Assembly: GCA_030425195.1 (NCBI GenBank) | Contig: JAUIAV010000020.1 | Span: 1 to 64,000 of the forward strand | Length of the DNA: 64,000 bases | Direction of reading: 5' to 3' | Source of the DNA: Gammaproteobacteria bacterium | GTDB lineage: Bacteria; Pseudomonadota; Gammaproteobacteria; Pseudomonadales; Azotimanducaceae | Part shown: in pieces, positions 16,975-26,196 of the stretch | How the letters are laid out: every line of letters starts with the position of its first letter | Position numbering within the stretch: position 1 is the stretch's first letter | Notes under the pieces: model-generated | The model's database searches: none | Seen by the model: only the letters and a program-made list of their open reading frames with translations | Told to the model about the DNA's origin: nothing | Program-made: the position numbers and the translations under genes

Positions 16975-19900
16975 TCAGTCCTGCCGGCGGATCACGAAGC
17001 TGAACGACCGTCCGTCGATTTCGCTACGGACCACGCCCGATCCCGGATCATCCACCGCCTCGAAGCTCACGGCCAGCGTCGCCTGCATGATGGTCTGCCG
17101 GTGTTCGTCGGCCGCGCGCTGCAGGTCCGGATCCCCCAGATAGCGCACCTCGATGCGATCGGAGACGTTCAGCCCCAGCTCCTTCCGCCGCTGCTGAATG
17201 CGGTTGACGATCTCCCGGCCATAGCCGCCCCGGATGAGCTCATCGGTGAGCTCGCAGTCCAGATCCACGGAGATGAACCGGTTCGAGACGGTAGAGGTTC
17301 CCGGCCGGGCCTGCTGCAGCACCTGAATTTCTTCGGTATCGAAGTGCTCGCCGCCCAGCTCGATGCGGCCTTCACTCTGCAGGGTGGCGATCTGATCGCC
17401 GTCCAGCGATCCGATCAGACCCTGGAACTCCTTCATGCGCTTGCCGAGACGTTTACCGAGCACGGGGAAGTTGGGCTTGGCCACCAGCTCGATGAAGGCA
17501 CTCTCGTCCGCCTCGTAGCGCACCTCGAGCACGTTCAGCTCACTCTTCACGTAGCCTTCGAGAAGCTTCATGCCTTCGAGCAGACCTTCGTCCCGGTGAA
17601 TGATGGTGAGACATCTCAGCGGCGTGCGGATGCCCACCTTCGCTTCCTCACGGCGCTGGCGACCGAGCAGCACCACCTGCTGCATGCGGTCCACGGCCGT
17701 CTCCAGATCAGCCCGGATCCGCCCAGGTTCCGCTTCCGGGTAGTCACACAGGTGCACGGAAGCGGGTGAAGCCTGCCGGCCACCCAGGCCGGACAGCTCC
17801 AGATACAGATGCTCCGCCAGGAAAGGCGCAAAAGGTGCCATCACCTGAGCAAGCTCGTGGAGGGTGTTGTAGAGCGTGGAGTAGGCGGCAATCTTGTCCG
17901 CCGTGACGTCTTCGCCCCAGAACCGGGAACGGTTCAGACGGATGTACCAGTTGGTGAGATCCTCGATGAAATCGAACAGCTGCGGGACCACGTTGTAGAG
18001 CCGGTACGCCTCCATCTGCTCGGCAACGTTCGCCTTCAGCGTCTGCAGACGCGACAGGATCCACTGATCCAGGATGTTGTCGCCCTGATGCTGGCCCTTG
18101 TCCGGCGACCACTGATCGATATCCGCGTAGGTCTTCAGAAAGGAGAAGGCGTTGTACCAGGGCAGCAGCGCGCGCCGGGTCATGTCCCGGACACCGGAAT
18201 CCGCGAACCGCTGCTCCTCGCCCCGGACCAGTCCGGAGTTGATGAGATAGAGCCGGAGCGCGTCCGCGCCGTAGGTTTCCATCAGCTCGTCCGGCGGCGT
18301 GTAGTTCCTGAGCCGCTTGGACATCTTCTTGCCGTCTTCCGCCATGACCATCCCGTTGACGATCACGTTGCGGAACGCGGGCTTGTCGTAGAGCGCCGCA
18401 GCCAGCACGGTGAGGGTATAGAACCAGCCGCGGGTCTGATCGAGTCCCTCGGCGATGAACTCGGCAGGAAAACCCGACTTGAAGACCGCTTCATTCTCGA
18501 ACGGATAGTGGAGCTGCGCATAGGGCATGGAGCCCGACTCGAACCAGCAGTCCAGCACTTCCTCGATACGCCGGTAGGTACCCTCCTCGCCTTCGATCTC
18601 GAAGGTGAGCGGATCCACGTGCTCGCGATGCAGATCGTCCACCCGCACGCCCGTGTAGCCTTCGAGCTCGTCCACGGAACCGATGCAGATCTCGCTGCCC
18701 GTCACGTCGTTGATCCAGATCGGGATGGGTGTGCCCCAGACCCGGTTGCGTGAGATGGACCAGTCGATGGCCCCTTCGAGCCAGTTGCCGAAGCGGCCTT
18801 CCTTGATGTGCTCGGGCACCCAGCGGATCTGCGCGTTCGCTTTGAGCAGCTTGTCACGGATCTCCGTCACACGGACGTACCAGGACGGTATGGCCCGGTA
18901 GATCAGCGGCGTATCCGAGCGGTAGCAGAACGGATAGCTGTGCTGAATGGTGTCGTGCCGGTACAGATTCCCGGCGTCTTTCAGGTAGCGGATGATCTCC
19001 CGGTCCGCATCCTTGATGTACTGGCCGGCGAAATCCGTCACCTCGTCCGTGAAGATGCCGTTCGGTGTGACCGGAACCACGAAGGCCTCGATGCCCGCAT
19101 CCTTGAGGATGCGGAAGTCGTCCTCACCGAACGCAGGAGCCTGATGAACCATACCGGTGCCGGCTTCGGTGGTGACGTAGTCGTCCGCCACCACCACGAA
19201 GGCACCCTTCTCCCGCTGGTCCGCGAAGTACGGGAACAGCGGCTCGTACTCCCTGCCCACCAGCGCACTGCCCTTCAGGCGCTCGAGCACTTCCAGCTCG
19301 CCATAGCTGCCGAGACAGGCCTCGGCGATGTAGAAGTCTCTGCCCACCTCCGGGTCGCGCGCCTTCACATAGTCGATGTCCGCGCCCACACACACGCCCA
19401 GATTCGAAGGCAGGGTCCAGGGCGTGGTGGTCCAGGCGGAAAGATAGGCGTCCTCGTCCCGGAGCTTGAACAGCACGGTGATCGCTGGATCCTGGACGTC
19501 CTGATAGTTCAGGTTGGCTTCGAAGTTCGACAACGGTGTACCGAGCTCCGTCGACACCGGCATGACCCTCGAGCCCTGATAAACCAGCCCTCTGTCCCAG
19601 AGCTGCTTCAGCACCCACCACACGCTCTCCATGAACCAGGGGTCCATGGTCTTGTAATCGTTGTCGAAATCCACCCAGCGGCCGAGCCGGGTGATGGTCT
19701 GCCGCCACTCGCTCGTGTAGCGCTGGACGATGGCGCGGCACTGGTCGTTGTAGCCGGCCACACCCATCTCTTCCACCGCCTGCTGTGCGGACATGTTGAG
19801 CTGCTTATCGATCTCGTGCTCGATGGGCAGGCCATGACAGTCCCAGCCGAACCGGCGCATCACATATCTGCCTTTCATGGTCCAGTAGCGGGGAACGATG

Positions 19901-20103
19901 TCCTTGATGGTGCTGGCGACAATGTGACCGTGATGCGGCAGACCCGTGGCGAACGGCGGGCCGTCGTAAAAGATGTAGGGTTTCTTGTCCCGGGTGTTCT
20001 CCAGAGTCTGCTGGAACACGTCATGCTCATCCCAGTAGTCCAGGATCCCATGCTCCATGTCCACAAAAGAGAACGTCGGGCCGGTACTTGCAGGTTCTGC
20101 CAT
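16975..20103 (-). CDS. ileS: Isoleucyl-tRNA synthetase, type 2 (eukaryotic-like)
   Basis: HXGH motif GLPHHGHI, GWDCHGLPIEHEIDK, DGKKMSKRLRNY (KMSKR form); 1042 aa. Confidence 0.95.
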   Translation of the reverse strand: MAEPASTGPTFSFVDMEHGILDYWDEHDVFQQTLENTRDKKPYIFYDGPPFATGLPHHGHIVASTIKDIVPRYWTMKGRYVMRRFGWDCHGLPIEHEIDKQLNMSAQQAVEEMGVAGYNDQCRAIVQRYTSEWRQTITRLGRWVDFDNDYKTMDPWFMESVWWVLKQLWDRGLVYQGSRVMPVSTELGTPLSNFEANLNYQDVQDPAITVLFKLRDEDAYLSAWTTTPWTLPSNLGVCVGADIDYVKARDPEVGRDFYIAEACLGSYGELEVLERLKGSALVGREYEPLFPYFADQREKGAFVVVADDYVTTEAGTGMVHQAPAFGEDDFRILKDAGIEAFVVPVTPNGIFTDEVTDFAGQYIKDADREIIRYLKDAGNLYRHDTIQHSYPFCYRSDTPLIYRAIPSWYVRVTEIRDKLLKANAQIRWVPEHIKEGRFGNWLEGAIDWSISRNRVWGTPIPIWINDVTGSEICIGSVDELEGYTGVRVDDLHREHVDPLTFEIEGEEGTYRRIEEVLDCWFESGSMPYAQLHYPFENEAVFKSGFPAEFIAEGLDQTRGWFYTLTVLAAALYDKPAFRNVIVNGMVMAEDGKKMSKRLRNYTPPDELMETYGADALRLYLINSGLVRGEEQRFADSGVRDMTRRALLPWYNAFSFLKTYADIDQWSPDKGQHQGDNILDQWILSRLQTLKANVAEQMEAYRLYNVVPQLFDFIEDLTNWYIRLNRSRFWGEDVTADKIAAYSTLYNTLHELAQVMAPFAPFLAEHLYLELSGLGGRQASPASVHLCDYPEAEPGRIRADLETAVDRMQQVVLLGRQRREEAKVGIRTPLRCLTIIHRDEGLLEGMKLLEGYVKSELNVLEVRYEADESAFIELVAKPNFPVLGKRLGKRMKEFQGLIGSLDGDQIATLQSEGRIELGGEHFDTEEIQVLQQARPGTSTVSNRFISVDLDCELTDELIRGGYGREIVNRIQQRRKELGLNVSDRIEVRYLGDPDLQRAADEHRQTIMQATLAVSFEAVDDPGSGVVRSEIDGRSFSFVIRRQD

Positions 20104-20213
20104 GGTTAAAGACCTTCAGGCCTTCGAAAAAGCGGCGCATTGTACCGCCAAAGCGGGGCTTTCCGTAGGGCCGGTTGGCCGGGGCCCTGCGTCCCCGGAT
20201 GAAAGCGCCCGGA

Positions 20214-21137
20214 CTACCGGTTCAGATAGTTGAGTGGTGTTCCCGCTGTCGGCCAGGGCATGGAGACCAGCTGCCCCGTGGATGAGAGCGTGATGTACGC
20301 CGTTCTGAGGTCGTTGCCGCCGAAACAGATGTTGGTAGTGAGCAGATCCGGCATGGGCACGTGCTGTGGATCACCACCGCGCGGGTCCAGAATCGTGATG
20401 CCGCCGTCGAGGAGGGTGGCCACACAGACCCGGCCGTCCGCATCCACCGCCAGCGAATCGAAGAGGTAGTAGCCGGGACGGCCCGGGATCAGACGTCCGC
20501 CGTCGGCTTTGTCCCTCGCCTTCCTGCGCAGAATTCCCGGCGCATCCAGCTCATAGGCCCAGAGCCGGCCGGTGTGGGTTTCCGCGATGTAGAGCTCAGA
20601 CCCGTCCGGCGACAGGCCGATGCCGTTCGGCCCTTCCATGGGGAAGATCACCTCCTCGATGAGCGAGCCGTCCGCCTTGGCATAGAACACGCCGGTACGG
20701 TCTCTCTCCCTGGGGCGCTGCTTGCCGTGGTCCGTGAACCAGAAACCACCGTGGGCGTCGAACACCAGGTCGTTGGGACCTCTGAGCGGCTGGCCGTTGC
20801 ACTGGGTATAGAGCACTTCGACCCGACGCGTTTCCAGGTCCACCACCTCGATTCGGCCGCTGGAGTAGTTCTCCGGCTCATCGCCTGGAAAGACGCGGCC
20901 GTCTCTCGCCGTATGCCACTGAAAGCCGCCGTTGTTGCAGACGTAGCAGTAGCCGTCCGGGCCGATCGCCGCACCGTTCGGCCCACCGCCGAGCTCCGCG
21001 ATCACCTCGGTCTCTCCGTCGGCGATCCGGGTCAGGGTGCCGCGGGCGATTTCCACCACGAGCAGACTGCCATCCGGCATGGCAATCGGTCCTTCCGGAA
21101 ACTTCAGGCCGGTGGCCACGGTAGTCAGTTCGCTCAT
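20214..21137 (-). CDS. SMP-30/gluconolactonase/LRE family protein
   Basis: FPEGPIAMPDGSLLVVEIARGTLTRI; GPNDLVFDAHGGFWFTDHGK; GPNGIGLSPDGSELYIAET; DSLAVDADGRVCVATL. Confidence 0.9.
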   Translation of the reverse strand: MSELTTVATGLKFPEGPIAMPDGSLLVVEIARGTLTRIADGETEVIAELGGGPNGAAIGPDGYCYVCNNGGFQWHTARDGRVFPGDEPENYSSGRIEVVDLETRRVEVLYTQCNGQPLRGPNDLVFDAHGGFWFTDHGKQRPRERDRTGVFYAKADGSLIEEVIFPMEGPNGIGLSPDGSELYIAETHTGRLWAYELDAPGILRRKARDKADGGRLIPGRPGYYLFDSLAVDADGRVCVATLLDGGITILDPRGGDPQHVPMPDLLTTNICFGGNDLRTAYITLSSTGQLVSMPWPTAGTPLNYLNR

Positions 21138-21228
21138 GAGAATGATCTTGGCTCAATGGAGAGCGGGGATTCTCGCAGAGGTCAGCCGAGCCTGTACACT
21201 GTCCGGTTCACAGAGGGAGAGCACGATC

Positions 21229-22098
21229 ATGGCAGACATGGAATTCGGCGCGGTGCTGCCGCACAACGAGCTGGGCACGGATCCGGGTGCCATCAGGGCG
21301 TATGCACAGGGTGTCGAAGCCCTCGGCGCCACCCATCTGCTGATCTACGACCATGTGCTCGGCGCCGATCCCGACCGTCCCGGTGGTTTTCAGGGCCCGT
21401 ACGACAAGGACGTGGCCTTCCACGAACCTTTCACCACCTTCGCTTTCATCGCCGCCTGCACGGAAAAGCTGGAGATGATCACCACCGTGCTCATTCTTCC
21501 CCAGCGGCAGACCGTGCTCGTGGCCAAGCAGGCGGCTGAGCTGGCGATCCTGTCCGGCAACCGGTTCCGTCTCGGCGTGGGGACCGGCTGGAACGCAGTA
21601 GAGTACGTGGGTCTGAACGAAACCTTCGGCAACCGGGGCCGCCGGCAGTCCGAGCAGGTCACTCTCATGCGGCGCCTGTGGACCGAGGACAGCATCGACT
21701 ACACCGGCGACTACCACCGCATCGATCGCGCCAGCATCAAGCCCAGGCCCTCCGAGCCCATTCCCGTGTGGTTCGGCGGCAGCGCGCCGGCGCTGCTCAA
21801 GCGCTGCGGCGAGCTCGGTGACGGCTGGATTCCGCTCGGCAGCCCCAACGACAAGTCGGCGGCCATGATCGAGACCATCAGATCCCACCGGGAAGCGGCC
21901 GGTCTGAGCTGGGGCGGCTTCGGCATTCAGGCGCAGGCGCAGTTCGCCGGTGGCACGCCCGAACGATGGGCTGGGCATGCCGGAAAGTGGCGTGATCTCG
22001 GCGCCACCCATCTGGCCATCGCCACCCACAACGCGGGTGAGACGGACGTGGACGGGCATCTGGCCCGGATCGAAGCCTACCTGGCCGCCGTTCGTTGA
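21229..22098 (+). CDS. LLM-class flavin/F420-dependent oxidoreductase (luciferase-like)
   Basis: LLIYDHVLGADPDRPGGFQGPYDKDVAFHEPFTTFAFIAACTEKLEMITTVLILPQRQTVLVAKQAAELAILSGNRFRLGVGTGWN. Confidence 0.92.
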   Translation: MADMEFGAVLPHNELGTDPGAIRAYAQGVEALGATHLLIYDHVLGADPDRPGGFQGPYDKDVAFHEPFTTFAFIAACTEKLEMITTVLILPQRQTVLVAKQAAELAILSGNRFRLGVGTGWNAVEYVGLNETFGNRGRRQSEQVTLMRRLWTEDSIDYTGDYHRIDRASIKPRPSEPIPVWFGGSAPALLKRCGELGDGWIPLGSPNDKSAAMIETIRSHREAAGLSWGGFGIQAQAQFAGGTPERWAGHAGKWRDLGATHLAIATHNAGETDVDGHLARIEAYLAAVR

Positions 22099-22105
22099 GG
22101 CCGCG

Positions 22106-22744
22106 TCAGCGGTCGCTGTCGTCCACGGCCTGAAGGATGTCCCCGGCTCCCTCCGGTGCCGGTATCTCCTCCACCCGCTCGGGCACGTTGTCGTACTCGA
22201 GCATGAGTGCGCGTGACATGGTGGCGTGCATCTCGTACATGCAGGTGATGTAGGTGAACTCCAGGATCTCCTCGTCCGTCAGATGCACCTTCAGCGCATC
22301 GAACAGACCATCCGGCGTGCGTCCGCCGTCGAGCACCAGGCAATCCGTATAGGCGAGCACCAGGCGCTCCACCTCGTCGAAACAGTCAGCCGCCTGCCAG
22401 TGCGGGACCGCGCCGACCTGTTCCTCACTGAAGCCGAGGTAACGCATGGACTTGCAGTGCTGAGAGAAGACGAAGCGGCTGCCCCGGGCATAGCCGGCAC
22501 GGGTCTGGCCCAGTTCCCTGAGCTTGGGGTCCAGTGAACGTTTCGGACTGCGGTAGAGGCGGAATCCGTCCACCGCATGCTGAAAGCAGTCGGGTACCAG
22601 CGCGAAGACCGTCCACCAGTTGCCCGGGGTACCCGTGTCGGTGCCCGGCTCGGCTACCGGATCCCGGTCCCCGAACAGAAATCCGTACATCCGCTGGATG
22701 GCTTCCGTTGCATCCTCTCTGCTGACCTGTCTGAGCCTCGGCAT
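22106..22744 (-). CDS. Carboxymuconolactone decarboxylase family protein
   Basis: ELGQTRAGYARGSRFVFSQHCKSMRYLGFSEEQVGAV, AhpD/CMD-like. Confidence 0.85.
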   Translation of the reverse strand: MPRLRQVSREDATEAIQRMYGFLFGDRDPVAEPGTDTGTPGNWWTVFALVPDCFQHAVDGFRLYRSPKRSLDPKLRELGQTRAGYARGSRFVFSQHCKSMRYLGFSEEQVGAVPHWQAADCFDEVERLVLAYTDCLVLDGGRTPDGLFDALKVHLTDEEILEFTYITCMYEMHATMSRALMLEYDNVPERVEEIPAPEGAGDILQAVDDSDR

Positions 22745-22802
22745 ATCCTGTCCCCGCCTGGTGTGTCCATGCGGGGATTATGCGCCGGCTGGCGGGCGCC
22801 GG

Positions 22803-23093
22803 TCAGCCGATATCGGCCAGGGGGTGGTTGAAGCTCGGCGTCAGGGGCCGGCCCATGGCATAGGAATCGAGCACGAACTCACGGATCACGGACATGCAGC
22901 CCTCACCCTTGTCACCCCGCTCTCTGAGCAGCTCCTTGAGCATGCCGGCCTCGATCTCGGCCTCGAACTGGGATTCGTAGGGCCCGACATCCACGCCTTC
23001 CCGGGTGTGGAAGAACCATTTACCGTCACTCAGGAATACCCGGTCGGACCGGAACCAGGTGCGGGGATTTTCGTCTTGGCGGGCTGCGTTCAT
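22803..23093 (-). CDS. Small DUF6316-like hypothetical protein
   Basis: MNAARQDENPRTWFRSDRVFLSDGKWFFHTREGVDVGPYESQFEAEIEAGML; upstream in-frame starts exist. Confidence 0.6.
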   Translation of the reverse strand: MNAARQDENPRTWFRSDRVFLSDGKWFFHTREGVDVGPYESQFEAEIEAGMLKELLRERGDKGEGCMSVIREFVLDSYAMGRPLTPSFNHPLADIG

Positions 23094-23274
23094 AAGCTCG
23101 TCATCTGCATTGGAAACAGAGCCAGTCTGCTGACCCGGTCCGTCGGGGTCTGTGAGGCCCATGTGAACGGTTTCACACTTTTCTTGGCTGCTCTTAAGCG
23201 GGTTGTGTCTCAGCAAGTCTTTGAATTTATTGAATATTGCGCGCACCGAGACCGGACGCCACGGCACCTTCTGT

Positions 23275-24510
23275 ATGATCCGCCCCCTGATGCGGCATCC
23301 AGCTCCCCCGACAAACGCCTTCCCCTGGTATCTCACCAGCGCAAGCCTGTGGATGGGCGGCATGAGCCTGCAGGGATTTCTGTTCACCTGGCTGCTGGTG
23401 GGCACCCTGGAAGCACCCGCGGACAGAGTGGGGCTCGCCCGGTCTCTGGCAGAGTTTCCGCCGCTGGCCATCCTGCTCCTCGGCGGCGTGCTGGGCGACA
23501 GATTCAACGGCCGGCAGTTTCTGACCCTCATGCATCTGCTCATGGCGTTGCCGCCGCTCGCCCTCATCGCCGTCTTCGAATCGGGGCGACTGAGCTTCGG
23601 GTGGGTCGTGGTGTTCGGCGTGCTCATGGCGGGGATCCAGGCATTGTCGGATCCGGCCCGGCAGTCGGTTCTGAGCCGCGTAACCCGGCTCGACGTGCAA
23701 CGGGCGGTGACCATCATGACCATCTTCACGTCCGCGGTGGGCATCGGCGGCTTCTATCTGGGCGGACGACTGGACGTACTCGGACTCTCCGCCGTGCTCC
23801 TCATCCAGGCCGCCGTTTTCGCCCTCGGCATGCTTGCCACCTGGCGGCTGCCGGATCTGGCCACGCCGGAGCCGCTGAGCGGACGACCGGCCCTCGGCAG
23901 CGGTCTCAGAACGCTGGCATCACTGCCGCTGGTGCGCAACGTGATCGGGCTGAACTTTCTCTCCAGCCTGTTCAACGCCGGCGCCTATATCGTCGCCATC
24001 CCCTATATCGCCCGGGAGGTCTATCAGGGCGATGCGGCTTTCTTCGCCATGGTGCTGACCGTGTTCACGGTCGGCAGCATCGGCTCCAACGTGATTCTTC
24101 TGGCCTTCATGCCGCTGGCGAGGCCCGGACGCCTGTTTCTGCTCATGCAGCTCACCCGGGCGGCCATACTCGCGCTTCTGTTCGCCCGGCCTTCGCTGTG
24201 GCTGTTCTACGCGGGCATCTTTGCCTGGGGTCTGAACATGGGGGTCACCACCACACTGGTGCGTACCACGGTCCAGGAACTGGCACCGCTGGCCGTCCGG
24301 GCGCAGATCCTGTCGGTTCTGCTCTTCAGTTTCCTGGTCTCTTCGCCCATCAGCTCCATTCTGCTGGGCGTTCTGATCAGTGAAACCACGCCGCTGGCGG
24401 CACTCCTGCCCGGCATCGTCGTCTCCGTGATCCTGTTCGTGATCGGCGTGAAGTGGAGCGGCCTGTGGGAATACCGGTTCAGGACTGATCCGGACGCTCT
24501 CCCCGGATGA
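23275..24510 (+). CDS. Major facilitator superfamily transporter
   Basis: Multiple hydrophobic helices; LLLGGVLGDRFNGRQFLTLMHL MFS loop motif. Confidence 0.85.
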   Translation: MIRPLMRHPAPPTNAFPWYLTSASLWMGGMSLQGFLFTWLLVGTLEAPADRVGLARSLAEFPPLAILLLGGVLGDRFNGRQFLTLMHLLMALPPLALIAVFESGRLSFGWVVVFGVLMAGIQALSDPARQSVLSRVTRLDVQRAVTIMTIFTSAVGIGGFYLGGRLDVLGLSAVLLIQAAVFALGMLATWRLPDLATPEPLSGRPALGSGLRTLASLPLVRNVIGLNFLSSLFNAGAYIVAIPYIAREVYQGDAAFFAMVLTVFTVGSIGSNVILLAFMPLARPGRLFLLMQLTRAAILALLFARPSLWLFYAGIFAWGLNMGVTTTLVRTTVQELAPLAVRAQILSVLLFSFLVSSPISSILLGVLISETTPLAALLPGIVVSVILFVIGVKWSGLWEYRFRTDPDALPG

Positions 24511-25366
24511 AGGCGGCCACCATGGCCGGTTCCTGCATGGGAATGAAATGTGTGAGACCGGGCAGATAGACGTCTTCGCCCTGTTCGAACTGGCCCGCCA
24601 GCTCCGGCCAGGTCGGCGATTTCGAGAAATCCATGATCTGACGCTCTTCAGGGTCGCGCACCCGGGCACGCAGCACCAGAACCGGTATCCGGACCTCCGC
24701 GATCTCCTCGTAGACGTTGGTGCCCGTGTTGCCCAGGTAAATGGAGGACTCCACCAGCGGCGGACAGGCGAGCTCGAAACGCCCGTCCTCCTTCGGCAGC
24801 ACACCGTAGCGGCAGTAGTCCTCGAGGACCTTCCTGTCCCAGAGCGCGAAGGTGCCGCGATCCTGGAACCGGTCGTACATCTCCCGCCAGTCCCGCCAGT
24901 CGTTTCTGCGCTTGGAGACCGGGTGATCGGCCGCGTCCTCGAAACCCCGATAGCGGTCGCTGGCATAGGCATCGGGGTCGAAGATCACGGGGTCGATGAG
25001 CACGAGGCGCTCGAAAGCATCCGGATGTGTGGCCGCCACCTGTACCAGGCAGTGGCCGCCCATGGAATGGCCGACGCCGATGGCATCCCGCAGCCCCAGA
25101 TGCTCGACCAGCGCGCTCACGTCCGCCGCGAACGAATGCCAGACATAGGGTGGTGTCCTGTCGCTGCGGCCGTGTCCGCGCATGTCCACCGCATAGACGT
25201 GATAGCCGTCGCCCAGGCTGGCTACCACCTGATCCCAGCAGCGGGCATGGAAACCGGTGGCGTGGATGAGGAGGACTGTCCGGCCGCCGGGTTCACCCCA
25301 TTCGAAATAGGTGAGACCGATGCCGTTCGCGTCGAGTCGATGTTCTGCCGGCTGGGTCCGGGTCAT
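24479..25366 (-). CDS. Alpha/beta hydrolase
   Basis: VLLIHATGFHARCWDQV, DMRGHGRSDRTPP, GVGHSMGGHCLVQVAA. Confidence 0.9.
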   Translation of the reverse strand: MTRTQPAEHRLDANGIGLTYFEWGEPGGRTVLLIHATGFHARCWDQVVASLGDGYHVYAVDMRGHGRSDRTPPYVWHSFAADVSALVEHLGLRDAIGVGHSMGGHCLVQVAATHPDAFERLVLIDPVIFDPDAYASDRYRGFEDAADHPVSKRRNDWRDWREMYDRFQDRGTFALWDRKVLEDYCRYGVLPKEDGRFELACPPLVESSIYLGNTGTNVYEEIAEVRIPVLVLRARVRDPEERQIMDFSKSPTWPELAGQFEQGEDVYLPGLTHFIPMQEPAMVAAFIRGERPDQS

Positions 25367-25471
25367 GTCCGTCAGCTTCCGAATTCAGGCAAAGCCGCGC
25401 ATGGTAGCTCAGATTTGGTTACACTGCGCCGCTCCCTGCCGCCGGCAGGAACCGCCCATTCCGGACCGACA

Positions 25472-26077
25472 ATGACCGCATCTTCCAAATCAGCCGCAGG
25501 CGATGCCGCCGCGGACCAGGCCACCAAGGATGAGATCGTCTCTTCCGAGTCCGAAGCGCTGATCCTGGTGGATTCGAACGATTCCGTGGTCGGCTATCTG
25601 GACAAGTCCGCCGCGCACGACGGCGAAGGCGTCCTGCACCGGGCGTTTTCCCTGTTCGTCTTCGATCATGAGGGACGGCTCCTCCTTCAGCAGCGGGCTC
25701 CGGGCAAGCGCCTGTGGCCCGAGTTCTGGTCCAACAGCTGCTGTTCCCACCCGCGCCGGGGCGAGGAGATGGAGGAGGCCGTGCACCGCCGTCTGGAGCA
25801 GGAACTCGGATTGAACGCGGACCTCGAGTTCACCTACAAGTTCGAGTACACCGCACCTTTCCGGGATCTCGGTACCGAGCACGAGCTCTGCTGGGTCTAC
25901 GTGGGCCGCACCCGATCACAGCCTGTGATCAACACCACGGAGGTGATGGACTGGCGCTGGATCGAGCCTGCGGAGCTCACCGATGCCATCGCCAGAGAAC
26001 CCGAACGGTTCACGCCCTGGCTGAAGATGGAGTGGGAACGTCTGAACGCGGAGTTCGCCGAACGCCTGACTGGCTAG
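25472..26077 (+). CDS. idi: Isopentenyl-diphosphate delta-isomerase, type I
   Basis: HRAFSLFVFDHEGRLLLQQRAPGKRLWPEFWSNSCCSHPRRGE; FTYKFEYTAPFRDLGTEHELCWVY. Confidence 0.93.
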   Translation: MTASSKSAAGDAAADQATKDEIVSSESEALILVDSNDSVVGYLDKSAAHDGEGVLHRAFSLFVFDHEGRLLLQQRAPGKRLWPEFWSNSCCSHPRRGEEMEEAVHRRLEQELGLNADLEFTYKFEYTAPFRDLGTEHELCWVYVGRTRSQPVINTTEVMDWRWIEPAELTDAIAREPERFTPWLKMEWERLNAEFAERLTG

Positions 26078-26196
26078 ACTTTTCCGGCCTTTTCCGGCCT
26101 TTTTTTGAATTTTTAACCCCTTTTCCCCTGCCCGCACGTTAACCGGAAAGAAGCGCCCTACCCGGCGTGCTGTCCGTACAAAGCAGAGGAAAGACC

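Noticed and set aside
22620-24383. 587-aa + strand ORF overlapping the CMD, DUF6316-like and MFS genes
   Set aside because: Out-of-frame with the MFS gene and lacks coherent domains; Arg/His/Gly-rich shadow ORF.
26078-26120. Terminator downstream of idi (TTTTCCGGCCTTTTCCGGCCTTTTTTT)
   Set aside because: The repeats are direct rather than well-paired arms; only a 4-bp stem can be drawn before the T-run, so I did not annotate it as a confident terminator.
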